Numbered from the stretch's first letter, positions 25,118 to 34,203 are shown. The stretch is 64,000 nt of DNA from Gordonia hydrophobica NBRC 16057 (GCF_001592365.1 NZ_BCWU01000010.1:93898-157897); one strand, 5' to 3'. Numbers and translations: made by a program. Notes: a model not told the origin generated them from the letters alone.

Positions 25118-27883
25118 ATGCAGCACCTGGTGTTCTTGCTCCTAGGCCTAGGGAACGGCGCGGTCTTCGGCGCGCTTGCCCTGGCCATCGTCCTGACGTA
25201 TCGAAGCTCGGGCGTGGTCAACTTCGCGACGGGAGCCATAGCGCTCTACACCGCGTACACGTATGCGTACCTGCGGGAGGGTGAGCTCCTCATTCTCATC
25301 CCGGGTCTACCCGACTCGATCGACCTCGGCGGGCCGATGGGGATGTGGCCTGCCATACTGATCTCTCTCGTCATCGCCGCTGTCCTCGGTCTGATCCTGT
25401 ACCTGTTGATCTTCCGGCCACTGCGAACATCGCCTCTGGTCGCACGTGCGGTCGCCGCCCTGGGTGTTTCGCTGCTGGTCGCGGGACTGGTGGCGGAGAA
25501 GCTCGGCACCGACCCCGTGTCGGTTGACCCGATCTTCCCGACCGACATCTGGCAGTCGGGGGACCTGCAACTGTCCGCTGACCGCTTCTATTTCGCGCTG
25601 ACGATCGTGCTGCTGGCGATCGCACTGGCGGTGGTCTTCCGCTTCACGAAGTTCGGGCTCGCGACGCGTGCGTCGGCCGAGAGCGAGCGTGGTGCCTACG
25701 TCAGCGGCATCTCGCCCGATCGGATTGCCGCCTACAACTGGATGCTCAGTTCCGCTGTTGCAGGTCTTGCGGGCATTCTGATCGCACCCATCGTTCCGCT
25801 GGTGCCGGTCGCGTACACACTCTTCATCATCCCAGCGCTCGCTGCCGCGATCCTCGCCCGCTTCGATATGGTGATAGTCGCGGTGTTCGCCGGCGTGGCC
25901 ATCGGCATGCTCCAGTCGGAAGCACAGAATCTGGCAGCAACGTACGACTGGCTGCCGTCCTCGGGTCTGCCTGAGCTGGTGCCGCTGATCCTGATCCTCG
26001 TGGTGCTGCTGATCCGTGCCAAGCCTTTGCCGTCCCGTGGTGAGACCATCCTGCAGACCCTGGGTAGGGCACCGAGGCCGCACCACGTGGCACCCACTGC
26101 AGTCGTCATGACGATCGTTGGGGTCCTGGCATTGGTATTTCTTGACGACCGCATGCGCAGTGGACTGATCATCAGCCTCATCATGGCCATCATCGCGCTG
26201 TCGTCGGTTGTCGTGACCGGCTTCGCCGGTCAGGTCTCTCTTGCTCAGCTGACGATCGCCGGTGTTGCGGCCTTCCTGCTCGGTCCGATCGCGAACAATC
26301 TTCACCTACCGTTCCCGATCGCCCCCATTGTGGCCGCGTTGTGTGCGGCTGTGATCGGTGTCCTGATCGGGTTGCCCGCCTTGCGGATTCGCGGACTCAC
26401 CGTCGCGGTGGTGACGCTGACGATGGCATACGTTCTCGAAGCGGTCTGGTTCCGCAATATCGATGTGGTCGGAGGGGAAGGTATCAAGGCGCCGAAACCC
26501 AGCCTGTTCGGTTGGGATCTGAGCATCGGACAGGGTCTGGACTACCCGCGAGTGACATTCGGCATCCTGGTGCTGCTGGTCCTCGTCGCGGTCGCCGTGT
26601 TCGTCGCTTACCTTCGGCGCAGTGGACTCGGAACCGAGATGCTGGCCGTACGTGCGAACGAACGATCCGCTGCGGCAGCCGGTGTCAGTGTGGTCCGGGT
26701 GAAGATCTTCGCTTTTGGGATCGGTGCGTTCATCGCCGGTCTCGGTGGATCCCTGCTGGCGTACCAGCAACAGACGGTGACCTTCGACTACTACGCAGCG
26801 ATGGCCGGTGTCGCCCTGTTCGCCACCGTGTACCTGGCGGGTATCACCTCGGTCTCCGGTGGCGTCCTTGCCGGCCTGCTGGCCGCCAACGGGCTGGTCT
26901 TCATCTTCGTCGATGAGATGTGGTCGGCGAGTGGCTGGTACGTCGTCGTCTCCAGTGTGTTGCTGATCTTCACCGTCATCCTCAATCCCGAGGGCATCGT
27001 CGGACCGGCCCATACCGTGTTGTCGGCCCGCCGCGCTGCAGCGTTGAAGGCGAAGAGCGACTCGGCGCCGGATCTGGACGTGAGCCGCGAAGCCCCGGCT
27101 GAGAAGGTGTCGAGGGGACCGAAGGTGTTCGACAGTTCGGCGCAGCCTGAGCTCACCCTGACCGATGTCTCGGTCAGGTACGGCGGCGCGGTGGCACTGA
27201 AAGATGTGTCGCTGCAGATCCCCAAGGGCGCTTTGGTCGGCCTCATCGGGCCGAACGGGGCGGGCAAGACGACGTTGATGGACGCGATCACCGGGTTTGT
27301 CGACTACACCGGCGACGTGGCCTTGTCCGGTACGTCGATGGGTGGCCTCGCGCCGTACAGCCGTGTCCGGGCCGGTCTCGGGCGTACTTTCCAAGCCATC
27401 GAGCTCTACGATGACCTCAGTGTGACGGAGAACGTCAAAGTCGGGCGCACTGCGGCGGTCCGACGTCCGAAGTCAAAGGCCGAGCACAGTGACCTCGGGC
27501 ACCTGTCCCAGGTCTTCGACCTACTCGATATCGCCGACATCGCGGAGCGTCCGGCAGGAGAACTGTCACAGGGGCAGCGCCAGCTGGTATCGATCGCGCG
27601 TGCGCTGGCCGGTTCGCCGAATCTGCTCCTCCTCGACGAGCCGGCAGGAGGCCTCGATAGTACCGAGAGTCGCTGGCTGGGAGAACGGCTGCTCAAGGTT
27701 CGGGACAGTGGGACCACCATCGTCATGGTCGATCACGATATGGATCTGGTACTGAGCGTTTGCGACCGGGTCCACGTGCTGAACTTCGGTGAACTCATCG
27801 CATCCGGCACTCCAGCGGAGATCCGGTCCAACCGCACCGTAGCCACCGCATACCTAGGAAGAGAGGCTCAGACCAATGGCTGA
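25118..27883 (+). CDS. LivH-LivM-LivG fusion: branched-chain amino acid-type ABC transporter
   Basis: The 921-aa protein fuses three transporter parts that are usually separate. A LivH-type permease covers about residues 1-305 (LLGLGNGAVFGALALAIVLTYRSSGVVNFA). A LivM-type permease covers about 320-640 (VVVTGFAGQVSLAQLTIAGV; LRIRGLTVAVVTLT). A LivG-type ATPase covers about 672-921, with Walker A GPNGAGKTT near residue 712, signature LSQGQRQ and Walker B LLLLDEPAGG. Each permease is strongly hydrophobic with many membrane spans. ATG 25118 with AAGGAA upstream is preferred to the frame opening at 25088. The stop overlaps the LivF gene. It likely imports a branched or aromatic acid with the lipoprotein at 13692 as receptor. 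Confidence 0.93.
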   Translation: MQHLVFLLLGLGNGAVFGALALAIVLTYRSSGVVNFATGAIALYTAYTYAYLREGELLILIPGLPDSIDLGGPMGMWPAILISLVIAAVLGLILYLLIFRPLRTSPLVARAVAALGVSLLVAGLVAEKLGTDPVSVDPIFPTDIWQSGDLQLSADRFYFALTIVLLAIALAVVFRFTKFGLATRASAESERGAYVSGISPDRIAAYNWMLSSAVAGLAGILIAPIVPLVPVAYTLFIIPALAAAILARFDMVIVAVFAGVAIGMLQSEAQNLAATYDWLPSSGLPELVPLILILVVLLIRAKPLPSRGETILQTLGRAPRPHHVAPTAVVMTIVGVLALVFLDDRMRSGLIISLIMAIIALSSVVVTGFAGQVSLAQLTIAGVAAFLLGPIANNLHLPFPIAPIVAALCAAVIGVLIGLPALRIRGLTVAVVTLTMAYVLEAVWFRNIDVVGGEGIKAPKPSLFGWDLSIGQGLDYPRVTFGILVLLVLVAVAVFVAYLRRSGLGTEMLAVRANERSAAAAGVSVVRVKIFAFGIGAFIAGLGGSLLAYQQQTVTFDYYAAMAGVALFATVYLAGITSVSGGVLAGLLAANGLVFIFVDEMWSASGWYVVVSSVLLIFTVILNPEGIVGPAHTVLSARRAAALKAKSDSAPDLDVSREAPAEKVSRGPKVFDSSAQPELTLTDVSVRYGGAVALKDVSLQIPKGALVGLIGPNGAGKTTLMDAITGFVDYTGDVALSGTSMGGLAPYSRVRAGLGRTFQAIELYDDLSVTENVKVGRTAAVRRPKSKAEHSDLGHLSQVFDLLDIADIAERPAGELSQGQRQLVSIARALAGSPNLLLLDEPAGGLDSTESRWLGERLLKVRDSGTTIVMVDHDMDLVLSVCDRVHVLNFGELIASGTPAEIRSNRTVATAYLGREAQTNG

Positions 27884-28640
27884 CTCGACACTGGCTGACA
27901 CAGCCGACCATTCGACCGCCCCCGGGTCTGCAGCAGTCCCGATTCTGGACTGCCAGAACCTATCTGCCGGTTATGGACCGGTCCGAGTGGTGCGCGACGT
28001 CAACTTCGCGCTCCAGGCGGGTTCCGTCCTTGCGGTCCTCGGCCCGAACGGTGCCGGCAAATCCACCTTGATGAATACCCTCGCCGGGCTCTTGCCGCGC
28101 AAGGGTGGCCATGTCGTCGTGGAGGGCAAGTCGTTGCGGAATGGTCGTCCAGCGGAAGCCAACCGGCATGGACTGATTCTGGTTCCCGACGACCGTGCCC
28201 TGTTCACATCGATGACTGTGCGGGAGAACTTGTCGATCGCGAAACGATCCGGCGGACTCAGCCTGGACGGTGCGATCGACATGTTCCCGGCACTGGGCAA
28301 ACGCATCAAAGTGAACGCCGGCGCGCTGTCGGGTGGTGAGCAGCAGATGCTCGCGGTCGCCCGAGCACTGGTACAGAACCCGCGAGTGCTGCTGATCGAC
28401 GAGATGAGCATGGGGCTCGCTCCGGTCATCGTCGAGGAGTTGCTACCGATAGTCCGGCGCATCGCCGATGAGACCGACGCCGTTGTAGTGCTGGTGGAAC
28501 AACACGTTCAACTTGCTCTCGAGGTCGCTGACGAGGCCCTGGTGATCGTGCACGGCGGGGTCCGGCTCAGCGGCCCCGCAGACGAGCTGGCGAAGAATCC
28601 CGAGCTGCTGGAGCAGGCCTACCTCGGTGATGCCGTCTGA
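27876..28640 (+). CDS. livF: ABC transporter ATP-binding protein, LivF type
   Basis: The 254-aa ATPase has Walker A GPNGAGKST, signature LSGGEQQ, Walker B VLLIDEMSMGL and the LivF-like FTSMTVRENL. It pairs with the LivG domain of the preceding fusion protein to form the ATPase dimer of a LivFGHM-type importer. Its first 22 residues are a Ser/Thr/Ala-rich extension before the ABC fold. It overlaps the fusion gene by eight bases and is followed by a strong terminator. Confidence 0.92.
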   Translation: MADSTLADTADHSTAPGSAAVPILDCQNLSAGYGPVRVVRDVNFALQAGSVLAVLGPNGAGKSTLMNTLAGLLPRKGGHVVVEGKSLRNGRPAEANRHGLILVPDDRALFTSMTVRENLSIAKRSGGLSLDGAIDMFPALGKRIKVNAGALSGGEQQMLAVARALVQNPRVLLIDEMSMGLAPVIVEELLPIVRRIADETDAVVVLVEQHVQLALEVADEALVIVHGGVRLSGPADELAKNPELLEQAYLGDAV

Positions 28641-28656
28641 CACTCATGATCGCCTG

Positions 28657-28693
28657 ACCGGCCGCCTCCGCGCTGCGGAGGCGGCCGGTTTGT
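28657..28693 (+). terminator. Strong intrinsic terminator after livF
   Basis: A perfect 15-bp GC-rich stem (28657-28671 with 28675-28689) with a three-base loop is followed by TTTG. Confidence 0.88.
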
Positions 28694-28768
28694 GCGCCCC
28701 TACGGTCGTTGACCGGGCTTCTGCCGGGCACTTCGGCTCCACGGATGGAGTGCGGCGAGGTGGCGTCC

Positions 28769-28857
28769 GTCCTCGTGCCGAAGCGGTGACGATTCCAGTA
28801 ACCGGTTATATCTTTAGCGGATGTGCGGCAGCCGGCCACCGTTGATGGGCGTCGGTG
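28769..28857 (+). repeat. Diverged upstream copy (R1) of the mce-operon promoter segment
   Basis: These 89 bases align without gaps to 29296-29384, with about 13 mismatches (roughly 85% identity by eye). Both share CTCGTGCC, CGGTGACGATTCCAGTAAC, GGTTATAT and GATGGGCGTC. R1 lacks a gene directly after it and has lost one arm of the GTAAC/GTTAC inverted repeat seen in R2, so it looks like a decaying duplicate. Confidence 0.85.
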
Positions 28858-29087
28858 TCGACGCCGAGGTCGCTGCTCCCACGTGACCGAAGGCAAGAAG
28901 TGTAGGTGCCGCACTGATCTGCCTGACCCCGACGATGCTGCGCCGGCATCTACGCCATGATCACCCACCACGAGCTCTACCGAACCCCGGCGATCACCGC
29001 CGCTTCACGGGAACCCTGGGGACACTCCCATCTGCGGCTGACTACGAATCAGTCCTGATCTCGGAAATCTCTGACGAAGGCGCACTG

Positions 29088-29108
29088 TATGAGGCAACAT
29101 GCCTCATA
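29088..29108. promoter_or_regulatory. Perfect 21-bp palindrome (operator upstream of P450 remnant)
   Basis: TATGAGGCA-N3-TGCCTCATA is a perfect 9-bp inverted repeat. The matching site at 38328-38348 upstream of the intact P450 has the same half-sites with one mismatch. Conservation of the palindrome in both copies supports a TetR-type binding site. Confidence 0.6.
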
Positions 29109-29143
29109 GGATCGATCGCCGAGACGCTCAGGAGCGTGCTGTC

Positions 29144-29290
29144 ATGACGATAAGCAGGGAACTGCAACCGGGCTACTGCGACTCGGCGCCGATGGTAGAA
29201 AGCCGCACAGCCGGGTGGAAGTGCCAGCGGTACCCAGAGCCGGCATACCGGGTCCGGGTCGACGACACGTACCAACCAACGAGCTGCTAA
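29144..29290 (+). pseudogene. Truncated 5' remnant of a cytochrome P450 gene
   Basis: The 48-codon frame starts MTISRELQPGYCDSAPM and parallels the N-terminus of the intact P450 at 38391 (MTVSSELQQGYYDSAPM), including ESRTAGW and the AYR...DTY stretch. It then runs into a stop at TSC*, just where the full gene continues as TSYEAVRYAQ. A 3-base insertion relative to the intact gene lies near the end. It has no heme or oxygen-binding region and cannot be a working P450. It sits between the two promoter copies R1 and R2. Confidence 0.88.
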
Positions 29291-29295
29291 CCGCC

Positions 29296-29384
29296 GTCCT
29301 CGTGCCAAAACGGTGACGATTCCAGTAACGGGTTATATGGTTACCGGATATGTTGCAGCCGGCCATCGGTGATGGGCGTCCGTG
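29296..29384 (+). promoter_or_regulatory. Promoter segment (R2) of the mam-yrbE-mce operon
   Basis: This is the downstream copy of the 89-bp repeat, 38 bases before the first gene of the mce operon. It contains GTGACG (29313) and TATATG (29334) as possible -35 and -10 boxes with a short 15-base spacer. The inverted repeat GTAAC-N10-GTTAC (29325-29344) overlaps the -10 box and is a likely repressor site. Promoter boxes are a reading by eye. Confidence 0.5.
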
Positions 29385-29421
29385 ACGGACCAACATTCGA
29401 CACTCGAAGGAGTTGCAGATC

Positions 29422-30141
29422 GTGGTGAGAACCGAGAAGACCATCGACTCGGAGACCGGGAACGATTCGGCGATTGACGAGGACCTGGTTGTAGAGAAGG
29501 ACGAGGATTCGGCGGGGGATAAGGAAGGGGCAACCGGCGTTGACGAGTCGACCGACATGCCGAAACGCGAACCCAAGAGCCGTCCGCGGTCGGTTGCACG
29601 TGTGCCGGCGGAGTCTCGGTGGCGAGACCCGCACACCGTCATCATCGCGTTGGTCGTGCTCGCCGTCGCGATGGCGGTGGTGATCGGTGTCCTGTCCTAT
29701 CTCTTTGCGGCGGAAAGCGGCACAGTCAGCGACAACGAGGCTGCGGCTGCGGATCGGAACCGTGCGGAGGAGATCGCCCTCGACTACGCGGCCGGTGCGG
29801 CCGAAATGGACTTCCGGGAGTTGAGTGCGTGGCACGAGCGGCTGACAAACGGCACCTCGCCGCAGATGGCGGACAAGTTGACGGAGGCGTCCACTGCGAT
29901 GGAGCAGGTGATCACGCCGCTGCAGTGGGTCTCGACGTCCCGTCCGATCGCAGCGAAAGTGCTGTCCGAGGATGACGGTGTCTACACCGTGGCGGCATTC
30001 GTCGGTGTCTTGACCAAGAATGCCCAAGCGCCCGACGGCGTCCAGTCGACGGCGACGTACAACGTGATCATCGATAAGAAACAGGACTGGAAGATCACTG
30101 ATGTCGCGGGTATCGACGCCGATGTCACCGGTCCCAAGTGA
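29422..30141 (+). CDS. Mce-associated membrane protein (Mam)
   Basis: The 239-aa protein has an acidic N-terminal tail (residues 1-45), a single membrane helix at about 72-95 (VIIALVVLAVAMAVVIGVL) and an extracytoplasmic domain with a SnoaL-like pattern ending VIIDKKQDWKITDVAGI. This is the layout of mycobacterial Mam/Mas proteins encoded with mce operons, which help assemble or stabilise Mce importers. GTG 29422 follows AAGGAG. It precedes yrbE here, whereas mam genes usually follow mceF. Confidence 0.8.
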   Translation: MVRTEKTIDSETGNDSAIDEDLVVEKDEDSAGDKEGATGVDESTDMPKREPKSRPRSVARVPAESRWRDPHTVIIALVVLAVAMAVVIGVLSYLFAAESGTVSDNEAAAADRNRAEEIALDYAAGAAEMDFRELSAWHERLTNGTSPQMADKLTEASTAMEQVITPLQWVSTSRPIAAKVLSEDDGVYTVAAFVGVLTKNAQAPDGVQSTATYNVIIDKKQDWKITDVAGIDADVTGPK

Positions 30142-30337
30142 GACGAGTAGGACTGCGAGCAGATGCTCGCCCTAGGTATCTATATATAGTTTACTATTTC
30201 GCCGTGAGATCCGGATCACAACCGTTGTTCAACCGCCGGAAGCCGGCGGCCGGTCGTAGGGGATCCATGCCCCATGGCGGGTGGACCGGCCGGATCCGCA
30301 CAGCATCGACAGCCGAAACTGCGAGAGGAGGGGACCG
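30142..30337 (+). other. Gap between mam and yrbEA with A/T-rich segment
   Basis: The 196-bp gap contains CTATATATAG followed by TTTACTATTT at about 30180-30200, strikingly A/T-rich for this genome and a possible internal promoter for the yrbE-mce genes. A GC-rich inverted repeat (GCCGGAAGCCGGC) follows near 30233. The short frame from 30138 looks non-coding. Confidence 0.4.
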
Positions 30338-31216
30338 ATGAGTACTGCGCAGGTGGCCGGCGCGTCGGTCGTTCCGCGGGAGCGAGTCGCTTCACCGCTG
30401 GGTCAGGTACTCGGCAAGATCGGGCGCTACCTGGCAACCGTTCCTCGCGCTTCGCTCGCGACGTTGGGAAGGGCTGCATCGATGTCCGGGCAGGTGGTCC
30501 GCTATGTGATCACCGATCTGCCGACCGGGCGCGTTTCGATAGCAGAGACGCTCAATCAAGCCTGGTATCTGCTGACCGTCACCATGCTGCCCGCGCTGTT
30601 GATCGCCTTGCCGTTCGGCACAGAGATCGCCATTCAGGTCGGGGCCATCGTCAACGAAGTGGGCGCGAAGTCACTTGCCGGTGCCGCCAGCGGTATCGGT
30701 GTCATCTCGCAGGGCGCACCGATCGCGGCCGGCCTGTTGATGGGTGGTGCCGCCTCCTCGGCGATCGCCGCCGATCTCGGTTCTCGGGCCATTCGCGAGG
30801 AGATCGACGCGATGAAGGTGATGGGGGTTGATCCGATTCGTCGACTGGTCCTGCCACGATTCCTCGCAATCATCCTCATCTCGCCGATTCTGTGCGTGAT
30901 CATCATCGGTGCCGCGGTAGTCTCTGGTTTCTCGCTCGGCGTCATGATCAACGGCGTGATCCCTGGCAGCTTCTGGCAGTCTTTCGGTGCGTTCGCAAGC
31001 CCCACTGACTTCTACTTCGCCATCGGCAAGACCGTTCTCTTCGGAATGGAGATTGTTCTCATCTCCAGCCTTCGCGGGCTGGAGGCCAAGGGGGGACCGC
31101 GCGGAGTAGCGGATGCGGTCAACGCCTCCGTCGTCCTCGGGTTTATCTCGGTGTTCATCACGAATGTCTTGATCACCCAAGTTCAGGCAATGTTCTTTCC
31201 GACTCAGGTGGGTTGA
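30338..31216 (+). CDS. yrbEA: YrbE-family (MlaE-type) ABC permease, subunit A
   Basis: The 292-aa protein is the first permease of a Mce lipid importer. Motifs include LPFGTEIAIQVGAIVNEVGAKS, GGAASSAIAADLGSRAIREEIDAMKVMGVDPIRRLVLPR (the coupling-helix EQ loop of MlaE permeases) and several hydrophobic spans after residue 75. It should pair with YrbEB in the inner membrane, with an MceG-type ATPase that is not in this window. ATG 30338 follows GAGGAGGGG. Confidence 0.93.
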   Translation: MSTAQVAGASVVPRERVASPLGQVLGKIGRYLATVPRASLATLGRAASMSGQVVRYVITDLPTGRVSIAETLNQAWYLLTVTMLPALLIALPFGTEIAIQVGAIVNEVGAKSLAGAASGIGVISQGAPIAAGLLMGGAASSAIAADLGSRAIREEIDAMKVMGVDPIRRLVLPRFLAIILISPILCVIIIGAAVVSGFSLGVMINGVIPGSFWQSFGAFASPTDFYFAIGKTVLFGMEIVLISSLRGLEAKGGPRGVADAVNASVVLGFISVFITNVLITQVQAMFFPTQVG

Positions 31217-31219
31217 GGG

Positions 31220-32104
31220 ATGGTCGATTCAGGTAGGTACGAATCCTGGCAGCCGAGTACGTATGCACCTTTTCCGCGGCGGACAATCAATCGGGCTGCA
31301 CAGAGGATTCGAACGGCTGAGGAGGGCATAGGCCGGTGGGTGATCTTCACCGTACAGACCCTCTATTACCTGCCGTTGACGGTGCGTCGCTACCGCAAAC
31401 AGACGCTGCGCACAATGAACAGCATGGCGTGGGGGCGTGGGTCGATCATCATCGACGGTGGGGTGATCTCCCTGCTGTTCGTGCTCGGTGTCGCCATAGG
31501 TGTCGCCATCGCGATCGAGGCCTATAACACCTTGAATCTGATTGGGTTCGGTGCGCTCTCCGGAGTCATCGGAGCATTCTTCAATATTCGGGAGATGGCG
31601 CCGATCATGCTCGGGGTCGGATTCGCCGCGCAAGTGGGTTGCCGGATGACGGCCGAGATCGGATCGATGCGGATCTCCGAGGAGATCGACGCGACGGAGG
31701 CGCTGGGCATCCGGTCCATCGCGTACGTGGTCGGCACGCGGGTGGTCGGCGGACTGATCTGTGTGATCCCCGGATATCTGCTGTCGCTGGCTATCGCCTT
31801 CGGTACGGCGGCACTATTCGTGACTACCTTGAATGACGCGCCCTCAGGAACCTATTACCACTATTTCAGTCAGTTCCTGGACCCGATAGACATAGCGCTG
31901 TCGCTGGTGAAGGCCATCGTATTCTGCGTCGTCATTACCATCGTCCACTGCTACTACGGCTACTTCGCCAGCGGCGGGCCGGAGGGGGTCGGACGCGCCA
32001 GTGGCCGGGCGATCCGAGTAAGCCTGGTCGCGGTGGTGGTGCTGAACCTCGCTATGACGATCGTGCTCTGGGGCCTGCGTCCGACCATTGTCTTCAAGGG
32101 ATGA
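31220..32104 (+). CDS. yrbEB: YrbE-family (MlaE-type) ABC permease, subunit B
   Basis: The 294-aa permease has GFAAQVGCRMTAEIGSMRISEEIDATEALGIRSIAYVVGTR, the counterpart of the YrbEA coupling loop, and about five hydrophobic segments. It begins four bases after yrbEA and together they form the heterodimeric membrane channel of the Mce system. Confidence 0.93.
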   Translation: MVDSGRYESWQPSTYAPFPRRTINRAAQRIRTAEEGIGRWVIFTVQTLYYLPLTVRRYRKQTLRTMNSMAWGRGSIIIDGGVISLLFVLGVAIGVAIAIEAYNTLNLIGFGALSGVIGAFFNIREMAPIMLGVGFAAQVGCRMTAEIGSMRISEEIDATEALGIRSIAYVVGTRVVGGLICVIPGYLLSLAIAFGTAALFVTTLNDAPSGTYYHYFSQFLDPIDIALSLVKAIVFCVVITIVHCYYGYFASGGPEGVGRASGRAIRVSLVAVVVLNLAMTIVLWGLRPTIVFKG

Positions 32105-32107
32105 GCG

Positions 32108-33175
32108 ATGACGTATTCGGGATTCATGGTGGGATCGGATCAGTCGCGTGCTCAGCGGATGCGCAAAGTCGCGCGCTATACGGTGGTAATACTGATCGCC
32201 GCGATCGTTCTTGGCGTCTTCGTGGTGCCCCGACTGGTACCGGCCGACGGTGATCGGGTGTCGCTGACCGTGCATACCCCGGCTGTGGGCCCAGGCCTCG
32301 AAGACGGGAGTCCGGTCATCCTTCACGGTGCGAAGATCGGGAAGGTGACCTCGGTCGGCATCAGCGGTGACGACATCAAGGTGACGCTGTGGCTCGATAA
32401 GGACAGGGTCAAAGGTCTTGCCAGAGATATGACCCTCGACTACCGCCCCTCGAGCTATTTCGGTGTCACAGCTGTGAACATCGCCGATGCCGGCAACACG
32501 GCGAAGGCGGGATACGTGCGAGACGGGGATGATCTCGCGCTTGCCTCCGGTACCGATTACACGATGTCGACGATGATCGCAAAGGGTTCGATCATCGTCT
32601 CCGGGACATTGACGGACGGGATGACCGAGGCAGTCGAGAAGGCGCTGACGTACACCGATGCATTGAGTCCGCTGCTCAATGCGGGTGCCATAGTGGCGGA
32701 CACCGTGGAGCAGACTCAGCGGGCACTCCCGCGGGAGAACCTGATCTACGTCAACAAGGTGGTGTCCGCTCTACCTTCGTTGCTCGGCGGTGGTACCGAC
32801 GCATTGTTCTCGATATACAACAGCAAGTTGCGGACCGACTTCGACGACTCCGTACGGTCTCGGTTGGATGCCGGCATCGAGTCCGTCGCCGTCAATTTCT
32901 TCGACCTGATCGGCCAGGTGCTCGGCAGTCATCAGACCGACCTGTTGCCGGTGGTCGATGAGCTTCGGGCGGCAGGCTCGGTGTTGCCGACGATCGGTCA
33001 GGGAGTGGTGACGACGGAGACGTTGAAGACTCTGCTTACAAAACTCAGTGGTGCATTCGCCGACGGGCCGGGGGGAAGTCAGATTCTCAAGATACGCGCA
33101 AACCTCAAGTATCTGCCCGGGCTCGACGTCCCGTTCGCCGGTGCGCCGTCGGCCCGGGAGGGAGGTCCCCGATGA
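32108..33175 (+). CDS. mceA: Mce protein A
   Basis: The 355-aa protein has one N-terminal membrane anchor (about residues 24-42), an MCE domain (about 45-120: VSLTVHTPAVGPGLEDGSPVILHGAKIGKVTSVGISGDDIKVTLWLD) and a long helical C-terminal region. Six such subunits form a heterohexameric tunnel that carries lipids from the outer layers to the YrbE channel. It is the first of six consecutive mce genes and overlaps mceB by four bases. Confidence 0.9.
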   Translation: MTYSGFMVGSDQSRAQRMRKVARYTVVILIAAIVLGVFVVPRLVPADGDRVSLTVHTPAVGPGLEDGSPVILHGAKIGKVTSVGISGDDIKVTLWLDKDRVKGLARDMTLDYRPSSYFGVTAVNIADAGNTAKAGYVRDGDDLALASGTDYTMSTMIAKGSIIVSGTLTDGMTEAVEKALTYTDALSPLLNAGAIVADTVEQTQRALPRENLIYVNKVVSALPSLLGGGTDALFSIYNSKLRTDFDDSVRSRLDAGIESVAVNFFDLIGQVLGSHQTDLLPVVDELRAAGSVLPTIGQGVVTTETLKTLLTKLSGAFADGPGGSQILKIRANLKYLPGLDVPFAGAPSAREGGPR

Positions 33176-34203
33176 GTAGATTCAGTCGTGGTCGGAAGCG
33201 GCAGAGTGCAGTGCGGCCGTTCATCAAACTTGTCGTCGCGGCGGCGGTCGCCGTAGTGATCGCGATCTTCGTGGTGAACGGGATACGAAGTCCGGTCGCG
33301 ATCGAGACGCGTGACTATCGGGCGGTGTTCACCGACGCATCGGGACTCAGTCCCAATGCTGATATCCGCGTGCGCGGAATCAAGGTCGGAAAGGTGACGT
33401 CCATCGACCTGAAGGAGGAAGGACAGGCGACCCACGCGCAGGTGAGCTTCACTCTCGACAAGAAGTACCGTGTCACGCGGGAGACGCGGCTGGCCGTGAA
33501 GTATGCGAGTCTCACCGGCGTCCGATACATCGATGCCACCTCGGTGGAAACAGGTGCGGGTACCAGCGTCACCGAGATCTCCTCCGACCAGACTGTTCCC
33601 TCGTTCGACGTCACTGAGCTGTTCAACGGGTTGCAGCCGGTGCTGGAGACACTCAGTCCCGCCGAAGTGAATAAATTCAGCAACAATGCCACGACTCTCA
33701 TGCTCGGTGACGGTTCGGGACTCGACGACATGCTCGAGAGCATCGAGAGTGTTGCCCAATACGCCACTGACCGCCAGGCGGTGATTGCGACGATCGTGAA
33801 GAACATGTCGGGCATCGCCGAGGGCGTGGGAGGAACCGCACCGAAGCTCATCGAGTTCATCGGCTATCTCCAGAAGCCGATTGACAGCGTGTTGACCGTT
33901 CTCGGGGAATTCAAGAAGGGCGATGCCTACGGCCCGGCGTTTATGGGCGAAGTGAATAGGCTGCTGTACGGACTAGGGATAGAAACCGATACCGATATCG
34001 ATCAAGTGCTGAAACAGGCATTCCCCACAGTGGCGAATCTCGGTCGCGCGCTTGGCGTGCTGCCGACGATCGCCGGACAGGTGGCCAACGCGCGCGCGAT
34101 GCCCGCTTCCGGCAGTCGATGCCAACATGGCAGTTACCAGCTGCCTGCCTGGGGAACCGTGCTTCTCGGTGGTACGGAGGTGGTCCTGTGCCGAACGCAG
34201 TGA
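33172..34203 (+). CDS. mceB: Mce protein B
   Basis: The 343-aa protein has a basic N-terminus, a membrane helix at about 16-36 and an MCE domain (YRAVFTDASGLSPNADIRVRGIKVGKVTSIDL). The helical region after it (FDVTELFNGLQPVLETLSPAEVNKFSNN) is the typical MceB-type sequence. It ends in a cysteine-containing tail (GSRCQHGSYQLPAWG). Its ATG overlaps the mceA stop and mceC starts inside its 3' end. Confidence 0.9.
   Translation: MSRFSRGRKRQSAVRPFIKLVVAAAVAVVIAIFVVNGIRSPVAIETRDYRAVFTDASGLSPNADIRVRGIKVGKVTSIDLKEEGQATHAQVSFTLDKKYRVTRETRLAVKYASLTGVRYIDATSVETGAGTSVTEISSDQTVPSFDVTELFNGLQPVLETLSPAEVNKFSNNATTLMLGDGSGLDDMLESIESVAQYATDRQAVIATIVKNMSGIAEGVGGTAPKLIEFIGYLQKPIDSVLTVLGEFKKGDAYGPAFMGEVNRLLYGLGIETDTDIDQVLKQAFPTVANLGRALGVLPTIAGQVANARAMPASGSRCQHGSYQLPAWGTVLLGGTEVVLCRTQ

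Larger units (their letters stand above)
29056..29290 (+). repeat. Duplicate of the P450 promoter and 5' coding region
   Basis: This stretch aligns with 38296-38527, covering the upstream region, the operator palindrome, the leader GAGACGCT...GGAGCGTGCTGTC and the first about 46 codons of the intact P450. About four of five bases match by eye. The two copies are direct repeats bracketing the mam-yrbE-mce operon. The 198 bases between R1 and this repeat hold nothing I recognise. Confidence 0.85.

Noticed and set aside
26306..27394. Leftward open frame of 362 codons inside the transporter fusion
   Set aside because: Antisense to clear permease and ATPase motifs; the composition (His/Arg/Asp-rich) is that of a shadow frame.
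28930..29150. Short rightward open frame across the P450 operator (70 codons)
   Set aside because: It crosses the duplicated promoter segment and palindrome and has no ribosome site or resemblance to a protein.
30138..30341. Small 67-codon frame between mam and yrbEA
   Set aside because: It covers an A/T-rich possible promoter and GC-rich hairpin, has no ribosome site and an Arg-rich random-like sequence.
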